From Photobacterium profundum (GTDB lineage: Bacteria > Pseudomonadota > Gammaproteobacteria > Enterobacterales > Vibrionaceae), in NCBI RefSeq assembly GCF_003026285.1, contig NZ_PYOD01000002.1:558001-622000 (forward strand): 64,000 nucleotides of DNA, in the 5' to 3' direction. The position numbers and the translations under genes are program-made. The notes beneath the pieces are model-generated. The model saw nothing but the letters and a program-made list of their open reading frames with translations. It searched no databases and was not told the DNA's origin. This document shows, piece after piece, positions 39,548-48,369 of this stretch (positions within the stretch are counted from its first letter, which is position 1; each line of letters begins with the position of its first letter).

Positions 39548-39924
39548 TATAAGTGATGTTTTTTACTGGGTAATTCGGCATCTCTACTGGCTTTTATCTA
39601 TTGTTAAGCTTGTATGCTTGTCCTTGATTATCAGTAAGTATTAAGATGTTAGCCGCTTCCCTATTGCGCAACATCCTATATAACATGCATATATAATACA
39701 AGTTATAGTTAACCCGAATCTTGGACGACAAAAAGAACGGTTGTGCTTCTTATATTATCCCTATCATTGCTCTACTTAACGCTTGGAACTTAGTTTCGTA
39801 TAAAACTCGGTCTATTGGAGGGGGAATGACATTACGGCAGGGTTTGATCGATATCACTAACTTAACGGGGCATAAATACGCTAAAATAGCGCGCTATTAT
39901 CTTAGCTCTGAGCCCTTTATATTA

Positions 39925-41214
39925 ATGACTACTGCCACAACGCCAGCCAACTTTACAGAACTTGGCCTTATTTCACCTCTATTAGCTAGATTAACTGAGC
40001 TGGAATATCAACAGCCAACGCCTATTCAAGCGCAAGTGATCCCAAGTGTATTAGCAGGACGTGACTTAATTGCAGGGGCAAATACTGGTTCTGGTAAAAC
40101 TGCTGCTTTTGCACTGCCTATATTACAGCACCTTTTTCAGCAACAACACGCTAACAAACCATTAAGCAGTAAAGGTAACTATGTTACTGGACTGATTTTG
40201 GTACCTACCCGAGAACTGGCTAAGCAAGTTGCTGACAGCATTAAATCTTATGCAGTGCATTTTAACGGTGCGATTAAAACGGTTGCTGTTTTTGGTGGTG
40301 TATCAGCGAATACTCAAATGCTCGCATTACGTGGCGGCACTGATATTTTGGTTGCAACGCCTGGTCGATTACTCGATTTGATTTCAAGTAATGCCATTAA
40401 GCTCGATAGAGTTAAAACCCTAGTGCTTGATGAAGCCGATCGAATGTTAAGTCTAGGCTTTACTGACGAGCTATCTGCATTGTTGGATTTATTGCCCAAG
40501 AATAAGCAAACGTTATTATTTTCAGCGACCTTTCCTGAGCAAGTACAGGCGTTAACTCAAGAATTGCTTAACGATCCTGTTGAAATTCAATTGCAAAGTG
40601 CAGATGCTAGCACTTTAGTTCAGCGTGTTTTTACCGTTAACAAAGGTGAGAAAACCGCCTTATTAGCGCATTTGATCAAGCAACATGAATGGCGACAAGC
40701 GCTTATTTTCGTTAATGCCAAAAACAGCTGTGAGCACTTAGCAGACAAACTCTCTAAACGTGGTATTACCGCAGAAGTGTTTCATGGTGATAAAGGCCAA
40801 GGCGCTCGTACTCGCGTGCTTGAAGCGTTTAAATCAGGCGAGATTGAAGTGTTAATTGCTACAGATATTGCTGCCCGTGGTCTAGACATCGAAAAACTGC
40901 CAGTGGTGATCAATTTTGACTTACCAAGAAGCCCGTCAGACTACATGCACCGTATCGGTCGAAGTGGCCGTGCTGGTGAAGTGGGCTTAGCATTATCACT
41001 TATCGATCATGACGATTATCATCATTTCAAAGTCATCGAAAAGAAGAACAAGATCCGACTTGAACGTGAGCAAGTAGAAGGCTTTGAAGCTGATGAAGTG
41101 AATGAAGCGTTTTTAATTGCAAATAAGCCGATGGCAAAACCTGAAGGCAGCGGTAAGAAAAAACGAAAAAATAAAGCATCTTTGAATGAAGATATCTGGC
41201 TGGACAATTTTTAA
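39925..41214 (+). CDS. DEAD-box RNA helicase, RhlE-like
   Basis: 429 residues from the ATG at 39925 with the full DEAD-box set: QQPTPIQAQVIP, GANTGSGKT, VPTRELA, ATPGR, VLDEADRM, FSATFPE, ARGLD and HRIGRSGR, and a lysine-rich C-terminal tail. It probably remodels rRNA or mRNA. The strong sequence GGAGGGGG before an in-frame ATG at 39826 makes a start 33 residues earlier possible; the extra residues are not helicase-like. A small hairpin (CGCTA-AAA-TAGCG, 39879-39891) lies in that leader. Confidence 0.9.
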   Translation: MTTATTPANFTELGLISPLLARLTELEYQQPTPIQAQVIPSVLAGRDLIAGANTGSGKTAAFALPILQHLFQQQHANKPLSSKGNYVTGLILVPTRELAKQVADSIKSYAVHFNGAIKTVAVFGGVSANTQMLALRGGTDILVATPGRLLDLISSNAIKLDRVKTLVLDEADRMLSLGFTDELSALLDLLPKNKQTLLFSATFPEQVQALTQELLNDPVEIQLQSADASTLVQRVFTVNKGEKTALLAHLIKQHEWRQALIFVNAKNSCEHLADKLSKRGITAEVFHGDKGQGARTRVLEAFKSGEIEVLIATDIAARGLDIEKLPVVINFDLPRSPSDYMHRIGRSGRAGEVGLALSLIDHDDYHHFKVIEKKNKIRLEREQVEGFEADEVNEAFLIANKPMAKPEGSGKKKRKNKASLNEDIWLDNF

Positions 41215-41489
41215 CCAGATAAAAAATCAATCTAACAACAATCTGATTTTTAAATGGAAACCATTTAAAGGTTAATTTGTAACATGAACACCTCTCTGCA
41301 GGGCTAATCGATTTAATCATGTATTAGCTTGAAGGGGGGTGTAATACTCATTTTCCCTTAAGCGGCCCTCGCGACCACATCACATCAACGGTGAGTTGAT
41401 CTATCAAATCCATCACAAGCCTCATTCGCAACCTCTGAATCCCCCGATGAAGTATTCGTATTATCTGAGATAGGGGTAATGATAATTTC

Positions 41490-41651
41490 GGTTTTGTCGC
41501 AAACTGGGGCGGTAGGTTATGATCATCCTCAACATTCATCACTTCCAATATTATGACTATTAAATTCACAGGCCGTCATTTTCCTTCCAAGATCATACTG
41601 CAGTCCGTTAATTTAATGATCTATTTAGGTGTAGTAAAAATGAATGAATAG
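41490..41651 (+). pseudogene. Remnant of an IS6-family transposase with its left end
   Basis: From ATG at 41553 the frame reads MTIKFTGRHFPSKIILQSVN and ends at a TAG at 41649 after 32 codons. GRHFPxxIIL near the N-terminus is the hallmark of IS6/IS26-family transposases, whose full length is about 230 residues. A tip-like sequence GGTTTTGTCGCAAACTG is at 41490-41506, about 46 bp before the ATG, the usual spacing. The catalytic part is gone. Confidence 0.7.
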
Positions 41652-41670
41652 AAAGTTATCGGATTTAGTA

Positions 41671-42426
41671 TTATTGCAGCGCTCGCTTCACCCCGGCAAT
41701 ATATTCAGGGTACAGTGAAATATCGTTATGATCGGCTCCGCTGACTAGAACCGAGTCGATCAGTTGCTCTGTGAATTGAGCTTTTAACCGCTCGCTTCTT
41801 GCCCGCGGGATCACCCGATCGTTTTCCGCAATAAAGATATAAGTTTGTGCAGTAATGTTTTTCGCCCTGTTTATTGACTGGAACTTATCCTGAAGAAGCA
41901 GGGAGACCGGAAACATCCAGTAGATATTCTTGGCGACATTTACGATGCTATCAAAGGGAGTGACCAGTAGCAGTTTTTCCACCTGCCGGTTAACCGCCAC
42001 ATAGGTGGCAACACCTGAGCCAAGGCTTCTGCCCATCAAAGAGATCTGTTCATGGTTTACCTTTACCCGATCAAAAATATACAAAGCATCGTGATAGAGA
42101 TATGCTTCGCTAGGCGTACCGGTACTGTTACCATACCCCCGATACGGAATTAAATATACGCTATAATTCGACAATACAGCTTCAAAAAATGCGATGTTAT
42201 TTTCAATACGTTCTGCATTGCCACCATAATAGATTAATGCTTTCGGCTGGCCCTCATTAACCACCCAGCCGCTCAACTGTACACCGTCGGTAGTAAAGCT
42301 GATTTCAGTTATTCCTTTCACCGCAGCTGGCGGTTGCGGAAAATATATAAATTTACGTTGCAAAACGAACAGCAGTAGACAGAAAATAATATAGATTAGC
42401 AGTATTGTCGTTAAGGTACTTTTCAT
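41671..42426 (-). CDS. Membrane-anchored alpha/beta hydrolase (Bem46/YfhR-like)
   Basis: 251 residues with an N-terminal membrane helix (TILLIYIIFCLLLFVLQ) and FIYFP, typical of the Bem46/ABHD13 group. The nucleophile elbow is GRSLGSG, the acid is in ENDRVIP and the histidine in SGADHNDIS. The substrate is unknown. Its ATG overlaps the stop of the DUF2784 gene by 4 bp, so both form one operon. It lies between two IS remnants. Confidence 0.85.
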   Translation of the reverse strand: MKSTLTTILLIYIIFCLLLFVLQRKFIYFPQPPAAVKGITEISFTTDGVQLSGWVVNEGQPKALIYYGGNAERIENNIAFFEAVLSNYSVYLIPYRGYGNSTGTPSEAYLYHDALYIFDRVKVNHEQISLMGRSLGSGVATYVAVNRQVEKLLLVTPFDSIVNVAKNIYWMFPVSLLLQDKFQSINRAKNITAQTYIFIAENDRVIPRARSERLKAQFTEQLIDSVLVSGADHNDISLYPEYIAGVKRALQ

Positions 42427-42806
42427 CCCCGTTTCCCGTCGTGCTTAGCCATACGCTTATAATAGACAAGACAATAAATACAGAGGTTAATTAGTAAAGC
42501 AAAGATGCCAAGCATTACCTGAATATTAGGGGTTAAATTATTCGGATAAATGATAGGAATCAGATAATGCTCGACAAATCCCTGCTCATAATCAGCCGAA
42601 CCAGCAACTCGCCTCAAGTGATTTTCCAACGGCGTCAATGGACAAATCCAACCCTTAAAACTAATCAGCGCTGCCCAGATGACGGCAGGGAGGTGCACAA
42701 AAATAAGAGAGCCGCGCAACATAAGCAATAGCCCGCCTAAGAGTACAAAAATGATAAATAGCAAATGCACTAGCACCAACAAATCTGCCAGTATTAGGTA
42801 AGTCAT
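42423..42806 (-). CDS. DUF2784 membrane protein
   Basis: About 127 residues with four hydrophobic helices: LILADLLVLVHLLFIIFVLL, a second starting FVHLPAVIWAALIS, and one near the C-terminus. The conserved GWICPLTPLENHLR segment and YEQGFVEHYLIPIIYP identify DUF2784. The ATG at 42806 has AAGGTG upstream; a longer frame to 42986 would enter the adjacent IS remnant. No function is known for the family. Confidence 0.82.
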   Translation of the reverse strand: MTYLILADLLVLVHLLFIIFVLLGGLLLMLRGSLIFVHLPAVIWAALISFKGWICPLTPLENHLRRVAGSADYEQGFVEHYLIPIIYPNNLTPNIQVMLGIFALLINLCIYCLVYYKRMAKHDGKRG

Positions 42807-42924
42807 TATTTTCACCTTACATATTAGCCCATGCTTGGCATTATAAGTTATATACCCGTTACCTATCGAAATGCAAAAATCAGCATATCTATAGCAATTC
42901 CAGATATTGATAACGCCTATAAAG

Positions 42925-43246
42925 AGCTTTGTTGAAGCGATCTGATAATACTCAATTATTCCATTAACACTGAGCTCAGTTATCATAACCAGCTCTTCAT
43001 TCCGGTTAGCTGTTTAACACATGCCCTACAAACATAATGACGCCAAACGCCATCATTTTAAGAAGCATACCTACGCGTTAAATAACTATCGCGAGTACAA
43101 CCAGGCTCTCAGGCAACGCGGCCGGTTCGACATTTGGATATCTGAAGAGATCATCAACCATTGGTAACATGATGAACGCGTTTATGATGGTACCGGCTCT
43201 TCCAAATAATCATCTTCACTAATCAGCGGAAAATATCAACAAAGCC
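42925..43246 (+). mobile_element. Internally deleted IS5-family element
   Basis: AGCTTTGTTGAA at 42925-42936 and TATCAACAAAGCC at 43234-43246 are inverted tips sharing GCTTTGTTGA, a common IS5-family end. Between them is the start of a transposase gene and nothing else, so most of the element has been lost. No target duplication could be identified with certainty. Confidence 0.6.
43021..43209 (+). pseudogene. IS5-family transposase N-terminal remnant
   Basis: The frame from ATG at 43021 reads MPYKHNDAKRHHFKKHTYAL, then REYNQALRQRGRFDIWISEE, and stops at TAA at 43165. It continues in frame as HDERVYDGTGSSK to a second stop at 43207. MPxKHN, LRQRGxxxxW and ERVYDGTG are standard N-terminal motifs of IS5-family transposases. 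Only about 60 of some 300 residues remain, with an internal stop. Confidence 0.75.
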
Positions 43247-43339
43247 ACTATACTTACCAACTGGTACGATCTGCTAGTCTATTTATAGCCATTTCTGTTA
43301 CCCCACAGAAGTTGGTTATCATAAAAGGAGGATACAAGC

Positions 43340-44782
43340 ATGACGGAGTCAGTGGTACGGGAAAATCAACTGATAAAACGAACATTGGATGACCTACCCC
43401 AACCTAAAGGCTGGCCATTGTTGGGCAATTTCCTGCAGCTACAGTCTAAAAAACTGCATCAGGTGCTGGAGCAATGGTGTTTGGAATATGGTAATACATA
43501 CAAAATCGATATTGCTGGCCTGTTGTTTGTGGTGATAGCAGACCCTGTGGTGGTCAAAGATATCCTGCGGCGGCGCCCAAAGTCTTTCAATCGTACCGCT
43601 AGTCTCGAGCGGGTATTCAAAGAACTCGGGATCCACGGTGTACTTTCAGCCAATGGCGAAAGCTGGAAGCGACAGCGCAGGCTAATCATGCCCGCATTCA
43701 GTAAAAAGAGCCTAGCTTCATTTTTTCCTCTGCTGGAACAAACCACTGAACGGCTTCGCCTTCGTCTCGTTAAGAAAAAAGGACAAGATACTCTCGCCAT
43801 CCATGATGATCTTCGCCGTTTTACCGTCGATATCACCACCTCTCTGGTGTTCGGACATGACACCAGATTACTGGAACATGACGGAGATGGTCTGCAGAAA
43901 CATCTAGAAGTGATCTTCCCGCAGTTAAACAGCCGCACCAGGATGCCTTTTCCCTACTGGAAATACATCAAATTTAAAAAGGATCGCAAATTAGATCAGG
44001 CACTGATTGAAGTTGAGAAATATGCGCTAAAGATAGTAGAACAAACTCGGGATGAACTGCAATTCAACCCGCAGCTGGCAGATGCTCCCGAAACCATACT
44101 ACAGGCGATGGTCGCGGCTTCTGATGATAATAACCGCCTGACCAACGAAGAACTGTTTGCCAATATCCTGACATTACTGCTGGCAGGTGAAGACACAACC
44201 TCTAACCTGATCGCCTGGATGCTGTATTTTATCAGCCAGAGACCGGATATTCAGTGCAAAATAAATGAAGAGGCGGAACAGATCCGATTGAAGCATAAGG
44301 GTCAGATCAACGTACAGGGGCTGGATGAGCTGACTTATCTGGAGGCCGTCGCCCGTGAAACCTTACGCCTAAAGTCCACAGCTCCCATGATATCAGCTGA
44401 AACCGTTGATCAGGTGACACTACTGGATGGCACAGAGTTACCAGCTGGTACCGGTCTCTTTTTGATGACGCGGCTAGGCGGACTTAACCCAGAGCACTTT
44501 AAGGACGCAGAGCAATTCAGGCCTGAGCGCTGGCAGGAAGAAGCCGTGGCAGCAGAAGCTTGCCCGCACAAAGCAACCAGCCACTTTCCCTTTGGCGGTG
44601 GTGCACGCCACTGCCCCGGTGAAACTCTGGCTTTTATGGAAACAAAAATGGTCATAGCCATGCTATGCCAGCAATTTGACATCTCTCAGCCGGAGAGCCC
44701 GCCAGTAGTGGAAGAGTATGCCATTACCATGCGACCCAAGAACCTTCAGATCTGTTTGCAACTCAAAACTGTGGGCAAATAA
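43340..44782 (+). CDS. Cytochrome P450
   Basis: The 480-residue monooxygenase has the full set of P450 motifs: proline-rich start (PQPKGWPLLGN), WKRQRR at about 109-114, I-helix AGEDTT (282-287), ExxR as ETLR (340-343), FRPERW (393-398) and the haem loop FPFGGGARHCPG with ligand C425. There is no membrane anchor or reductase domain, so it needs outside electron donors, and none is nearby. AGGAGG is placed well before the ATG. The gene is more GC-rich than neighbours and follows an IS remnant, suggesting acquisition. Confidence 0.93.
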   Translation: MTESVVRENQLIKRTLDDLPQPKGWPLLGNFLQLQSKKLHQVLEQWCLEYGNTYKIDIAGLLFVVIADPVVVKDILRRRPKSFNRTASLERVFKELGIHGVLSANGESWKRQRRLIMPAFSKKSLASFFPLLEQTTERLRLRLVKKKGQDTLAIHDDLRRFTVDITTSLVFGHDTRLLEHDGDGLQKHLEVIFPQLNSRTRMPFPYWKYIKFKKDRKLDQALIEVEKYALKIVEQTRDELQFNPQLADAPETILQAMVAASDDNNRLTNEELFANILTLLLAGEDTTSNLIAWMLYFISQRPDIQCKINEEAEQIRLKHKGQINVQGLDELTYLEAVARETLRLKSTAPMISAETVDQVTLLDGTELPAGTGLFLMTRLGGLNPEHFKDAEQFRPERWQEEAVAAEACPHKATSHFPFGGGARHCPGETLAFMETKMVIAMLCQQFDISQPESPPVVEEYAITMRPKNLQICLQLKTVGK

Positions 44783-44815
44783 CCCGCCCACAATACTGCT
44801 GTCTAGTGTTTCAAC

Positions 44816-44844
44816 AAAAACCACCTCCATTGGAGGTGGTTTTC
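44816..44844 (+). terminator. Terminator of the P450 gene
   Basis: CCACCTCC (44821-44828) and GGAGGTGG (44832-44839) pair around ATT, flanked by AAAAA and TTTT. Confidence 0.85.
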
Positions 44845-44894
44845 ACGATAGTACCTCTTTAAAACATACTTAAAGAAAAGAGATAGCCGCTACT

Positions 44895-46070
44895 TTAACG
44901 ACACTTTCTTAGGATAAACATCTGATAGCCGAACTGACCAAGATAGTTGCTGTAAATGTCGACTTCTTTACTAATTTCTTTCAGTACCTGAGAGCCTTGC
45001 ATTTCTGGTTGTACTTCTTCAATGCGCAATTTCAATGGTTCATAGTAGTTCAGCCATGCTTGGCGACTGAGCGTAAAGTTATTAATAACGTCATAACCAG
45101 CAATTTCCATCTGTTTGATACGTGTAGTAACCGTTTGAATATCAGGATATTCATGCTTCCAGAATTCGATAGCTTCCTCATTCGGCGTATCTGTCAACCA
45201 AACTAAGTCGCTTAGCATTAAAATACCTCCGTCATCAAGCAGAGGCTTCCATTGAGATAAAGCCTTGGTCACACCCATGATGTAAGCGCTTCCTTCTGCC
45301 CATAAAAGATCGAAACTCGCCTCACTAAAAGGCAGCGTCGTCATACTGGCACAAACTGTTGTGAGTCGAGATGCTAAGCCATCCGCTTCAAAACGGTCAC
45401 TGAGTCTTGTTAATGCCGATTGCTCGTTATCCACAGCTGTAATAGATGCGGTCGTATTATTTGCCAGTACCGTCGTGGCCAGACCTTTACCACAGCCAAT
45501 TTCAAGAATGACTTTCGGTTGCTCAGGTAAAAGCGACAACGCTTTGAGTGTTTCACTTTCACTTCCTGGCGCCCAACGGTCAAGTGCTTCAAAGACCGTC
45601 ATAAATTCGGCCATATACTGTTCGTGTTCGTTCATGTCTTTTGATAACCATTTTAATCGCAGCGCTTCTTTTTCACTGAACCCCTGCTTCATTAACCAAT
45701 CTAAATGCGCATCAGGCGCTAATTTATTTGTATTTTCATGCCACTCTTTAAGATTCCCCTCACCAAGCATCGCCGCGAGAAGCTGTCGCGACTGTTGTTT
45801 TTGGGCAATTTCATCATCCAATTTATATAATCGACGTTGTAAAAGTTTACGGTCTACTTTTGCCTCTAAGCACGCTTTACACTCTTTGAGGGTTAATCCT
45901 CCAGCCTGAAGTTGCCGAATTAAACGGATGCGCTGAAGATCACTCTCGCTGTATACTCGATAGCCGTTACTTAATCTTCGACCTTTTATAAGGTTTTGTT
46001 TTTCATAATAAAGTAGAGCGGTGCGTGACAGCCCCACTTCAACAGCGAGCTCAGAAATTCGATACACCAT
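44895..46070 (-). CDS. MerR-type regulator fused to a SAM-dependent methyltransferase
   Basis: The 391 residues start with a MerR DNA-binding domain (1-70, ISELAVEVGLSRTALLYYEKQ and GYRVYSESDLQRIRLIRQ), then a coiled-coil linker (about 75-105), and end with a class I methyltransferase (about 185-390) whose SAM motif is VILEIGCGKGLATTVLA, with VDNE and LLWAEGSAYIMG following. The methyltransferase replaces the usual MerR effector-binding part. The methylated substrate is unknown. It is divergent from a P-loop ATPase gene. Confidence 0.88.
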   Translation of the reverse strand: MVYRISELAVEVGLSRTALLYYEKQNLIKGRRLSNGYRVYSESDLQRIRLIRQLQAGGLTLKECKACLEAKVDRKLLQRRLYKLDDEIAQKQQSRQLLAAMLGEGNLKEWHENTNKLAPDAHLDWLMKQGFSEKEALRLKWLSKDMNEHEQYMAEFMTVFEALDRWAPGSESETLKALSLLPEQPKVILEIGCGKGLATTVLANNTTASITAVDNEQSALTRLSDRFEADGLASRLTTVCASMTTLPFSEASFDLLWAEGSAYIMGVTKALSQWKPLLDDGGILMLSDLVWLTDTPNEEAIEFWKHEYPDIQTVTTRIKQMEIAGYDVINNFTLSRQAWLNYYEPLKLRIEEVQPEMQGSQVLKEISKEVDIYSNYLGQFGYQMFILRKCR

Positions 46071-46210
46071 TTAATTCGATTCCATTGTTTGAATAAGAGC
46101 ACTTTAAACTATGAAGTTATAGACAGGTCAATAACAAGTTTAGAAATAGCTAATTATTTTCAACTTTTGACTAAGCTTCTTAGATAACAACTAGCTAGTT
46201 AGAGGCCGTA

Positions 46211-46798
46211 ATGAAAAAGCAGTTGCAAGTTGTCGTAACGGGTGGTCCCGGTGGAGGAAAAACCACAGCACTGGATCTATTCCGTAGAGAGCTAGGCCAT
46301 AAAATTGCCGTTGTACCCGAGGCTGCAACCTTGCTCTTTTCCGGAGGGATAACGCGATCAGATAATGAGCAAACACTCAGAATGATTCAGAAAACTATTT
46401 TTCAGCTGCAGAAAAATCTGGAAGAAATCCATAAAAAACAATTTCCGGATAGGTTGCTGGTCTGCGATCGCGGGTCACTTGACGGCCTAGCTTACTGGCC
46501 AGGTACGGAAAGTGACTTTTTTAAAGATGTAAATTCAACCTTTGACCACGAAATCGCTCGCTATGATGCCGTGATTTTTTTTGAATCAGCTGCAGCCACC
46601 GGACATGATATCAGCAGTAACAATCCGGTAAGAAACGAGTCTTCTGAACAGGCAGTTCAATTAGATAAAAAACTGCAGAAGATTTGGTCTAGGCATCCTC
46701 ACTTCTACTTCGTTGGCACTTCCGAGTCATTTGTCAGAAAAATTATGTTTGGAATAATGACCATAGAAAATGTGATAAACAGGTACCATAGATCATAG
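46211..46798 (+). CDS. P-loop ATPase/kinase-like protein (AAA_28, NadR/Ttd14-like)
   Basis: 195 residues with Walker A GGPGGGKTT (10-18), VPEAATLLFSGG after it, and LLVCDRGSLDGLAYWPG as the Walker B region. This pattern is found in AAA_28 proteins related to nucleotide-handling kinases. Partner and substrate are unknown. Its start is 140 bp from that of the MerR-methyltransferase on the other strand, so they may share a promoter region. Confidence 0.78.
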   Translation: MKKQLQVVVTGGPGGGKTTALDLFRRELGHKIAVVPEAATLLFSGGITRSDNEQTLRMIQKTIFQLQKNLEEIHKKQFPDRLLVCDRGSLDGLAYWPGTESDFFKDVNSTFDHEIARYDAVIFFESAAATGHDISSNNPVRNESSEQAVQLDKKLQKIWSRHPHFYFVGTSESFVRKIMFGIMTIENVINRYHRS

Positions 46799-47082
46799 AC
46801 AGTACCCCTTATTTTGCTGCTTGGTTTGTAGCTTTGGTGATGCTCTCGGACCAAAGAAGTAACATTACGGATATTCCCTCGAACTTGTAGGCACATTACT
46901 TGGATTAAGAAAACGTGGTCAAATAACGGTTTGATGAACAACTCGGGCATTGTTCGTAACTGGTGAAAAATTGAAGTTGCAATCAATTACGCCCAACGAT
47001 TTCTTGAAGTCCAAACTTAATTTGGCTACTTTTCTGACTATATCTGGGGCTGAATTAATAAGATTGATATAAAACACTTTTT
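46799..47082. other. Intergenic region, possibly decayed gene sequence
   Basis: A minus-strand frame (46705-46986) and several plus-strand fragments are open for short distances only. I find no recognisable domain. A decayed mobile gene is possible but not shown. Confidence 0.3.
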
Positions 47083-47116
47083 AAATAAACAGACCCAATG
47101 GGTCTGTTTATTTATA
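47083..47116. terminator. Bidirectional terminator with a 14-bp perfect stem
   Basis: AAATAAACAGACCC (47083-47096) and GGGTCTGTTTATTT (47100-47113) pair perfectly around AAT. A/T-rich flanks on both sides suit transcripts from either direction. Confidence 0.75.
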
Positions 47117-47216
47117 TCTTTATTAATTGGGGTAATGCAGAAACAACCTAACCATAATTTGTTTCTTAATCATTCTTGATACCAAGTATATAAAGACATC
47201 GAACTAGTTCACGTCC

Positions 47217-47507
47217 TTACGTTGCCACTTGTGTCATATGTGTTGAGAGAACATGACCATCATGGAAATTCACAGGTATTACCGCATGTATTTCAGGTAA
47301 AAAGAGATAAGCATTATCAATTTCATAGTTATGCATTTCTACGATGACTTGTAAATGCTGTTCAATTGCTTTCTGTAGTTGGAGTGTACGCGGTTTACTA
47401 CTTTGAGCACCAAACTTACAATAGTGATCTTTACTTGAATATACCCAGATATTGAAATTCTGCTTTCCACTTTTAAGTTGCTCGATAATATCGGCAATAT
47501 TTCTCAT
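47217..47507 (-). CDS. Hypothetical protein (96 aa)
   Basis: A soluble 96-residue protein starting MRNIADIIEQLKSGK with no known domain. AGGGAA lies 6 bp before the ATG, supporting it as a gene. It is isolated between long non-coding stretches. Confidence 0.6.
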   Translation of the reverse strand: MRNIADIIEQLKSGKQNFNIWVYSSKDHYCKFGAQSSKPRTLQLQKAIEQHLQVIVEMHNYEIDNAYLFLPEIHAVIPVNFHDGHVLSTHMTQVAT

Positions 47508-48304
47508 GAAATTCCCTTTAAATAAATATCTTCGATTTGACGACTTAATTATTATGTACTAGAAAGTTTGTTCTTGGAATTCTCGTCCTCTATTTTTGTT
47601 GTTTTATGAGATCTTGGTGATGTTTTTTGAGAGCTACTGGTTGGTTTAACTGCCAACTAGACCATAAGGAGCATATGCGTTCGAAAATATCTAAATATTA
47701 GATTCAATACTCTAATTACATTGAGAGTTCATTTATTTCTAAATCAAGTTTTTTAAGCTACTTTTATATGTACGACGTGGTGATTATGTTTATTACCGAC
47801 ATAATCATTGACAACCATTTAACGCAACACTAAAGAGGTACTTTACACTAGGGCATTATATTCATATAAGTAAATTTAAACTAATATTAGGATAAAGGTA
47901 TAACTAAGCTTTCTGAATCTCTTAACCCATAAAACTACTCATTACCACGTTAGTTTATTCGTTATGATATATTGAGTATAAGAATGAAAGGTAATACTTC
48001 GTTTGAGAGAGTGGATAAATTTAGTTAATCGTCAGCTGTTTAAAAATGCCGGATCTCTCGGATAAAAGAAAACAGGAAGCATGAAGTGAATAACTTTCAC
48101 ACAATAAAAACATAATGATGCGTACAGGAAAAGATAGCAAATTGGTGATAGATAAAAAGAGCAACATAGTAAACATACTACAAAAAAAACATTCTAAAGA
48201 TCCTTTCTATTACCTATTCCTCATCAAATAGTCACAAGCTTATCTCCAAAGAACCCTTTAGTACTCACAAGACAAGTAGCGATATCTCAAACTTACTTCT
48301 GGAC
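47508..48304. other. Long AT-rich intergenic stretch
   Basis: No frame above 40 codons looks real; the best is 38 codons at 48115-48231 without a ribosome site. I see no repeats, integron attachment site or RNA gene that I can name. The length is unusual for this window. Confidence 0.5.
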
Positions 48305-48350
48305 AGAAGCGTGTTAGCTCTTAAACTTATAACACGCTTCTATTTCATTA
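48305..48350. terminator. Hairpin downstream of the DUF4865 gene
   Basis: AGAAGCGTGTTA (48305-48316) and TAACACGCTTCT (48330-48341) form a perfect 12-bp stem with a 13-nt loop, 29 bp beyond the DUF4865 stop. The T-run is better on the plus strand (ATTTCATT). Confidence 0.55.
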
Positions 48351-48369
48351 GTAATAACTAATGCACTGA

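Noticed and set aside
41348-41569. 73-codon minus-strand frame after the RhlE-like gene
   Set aside because: It covers the IS6-like end on the opposite strand and shows no protein motif; treated as a shadow.
45361-45909. 182-codon plus-strand frame inside the MerR-methyltransferase gene
   Set aside because: Antisense to clear MerR and SAM motifs; serine-rich shadow translation.
46705-46986. 93-codon minus-strand frame after the P-loop ATPase gene
   Set aside because: It overlaps the ATPase gene end and I could not link it to a transposase or other family, so only the region is noted.
48115-48231. 38-codon frame in the long AT-rich gap
   Set aside because: Lysine-rich and without a ribosome site; not distinguishable from chance.
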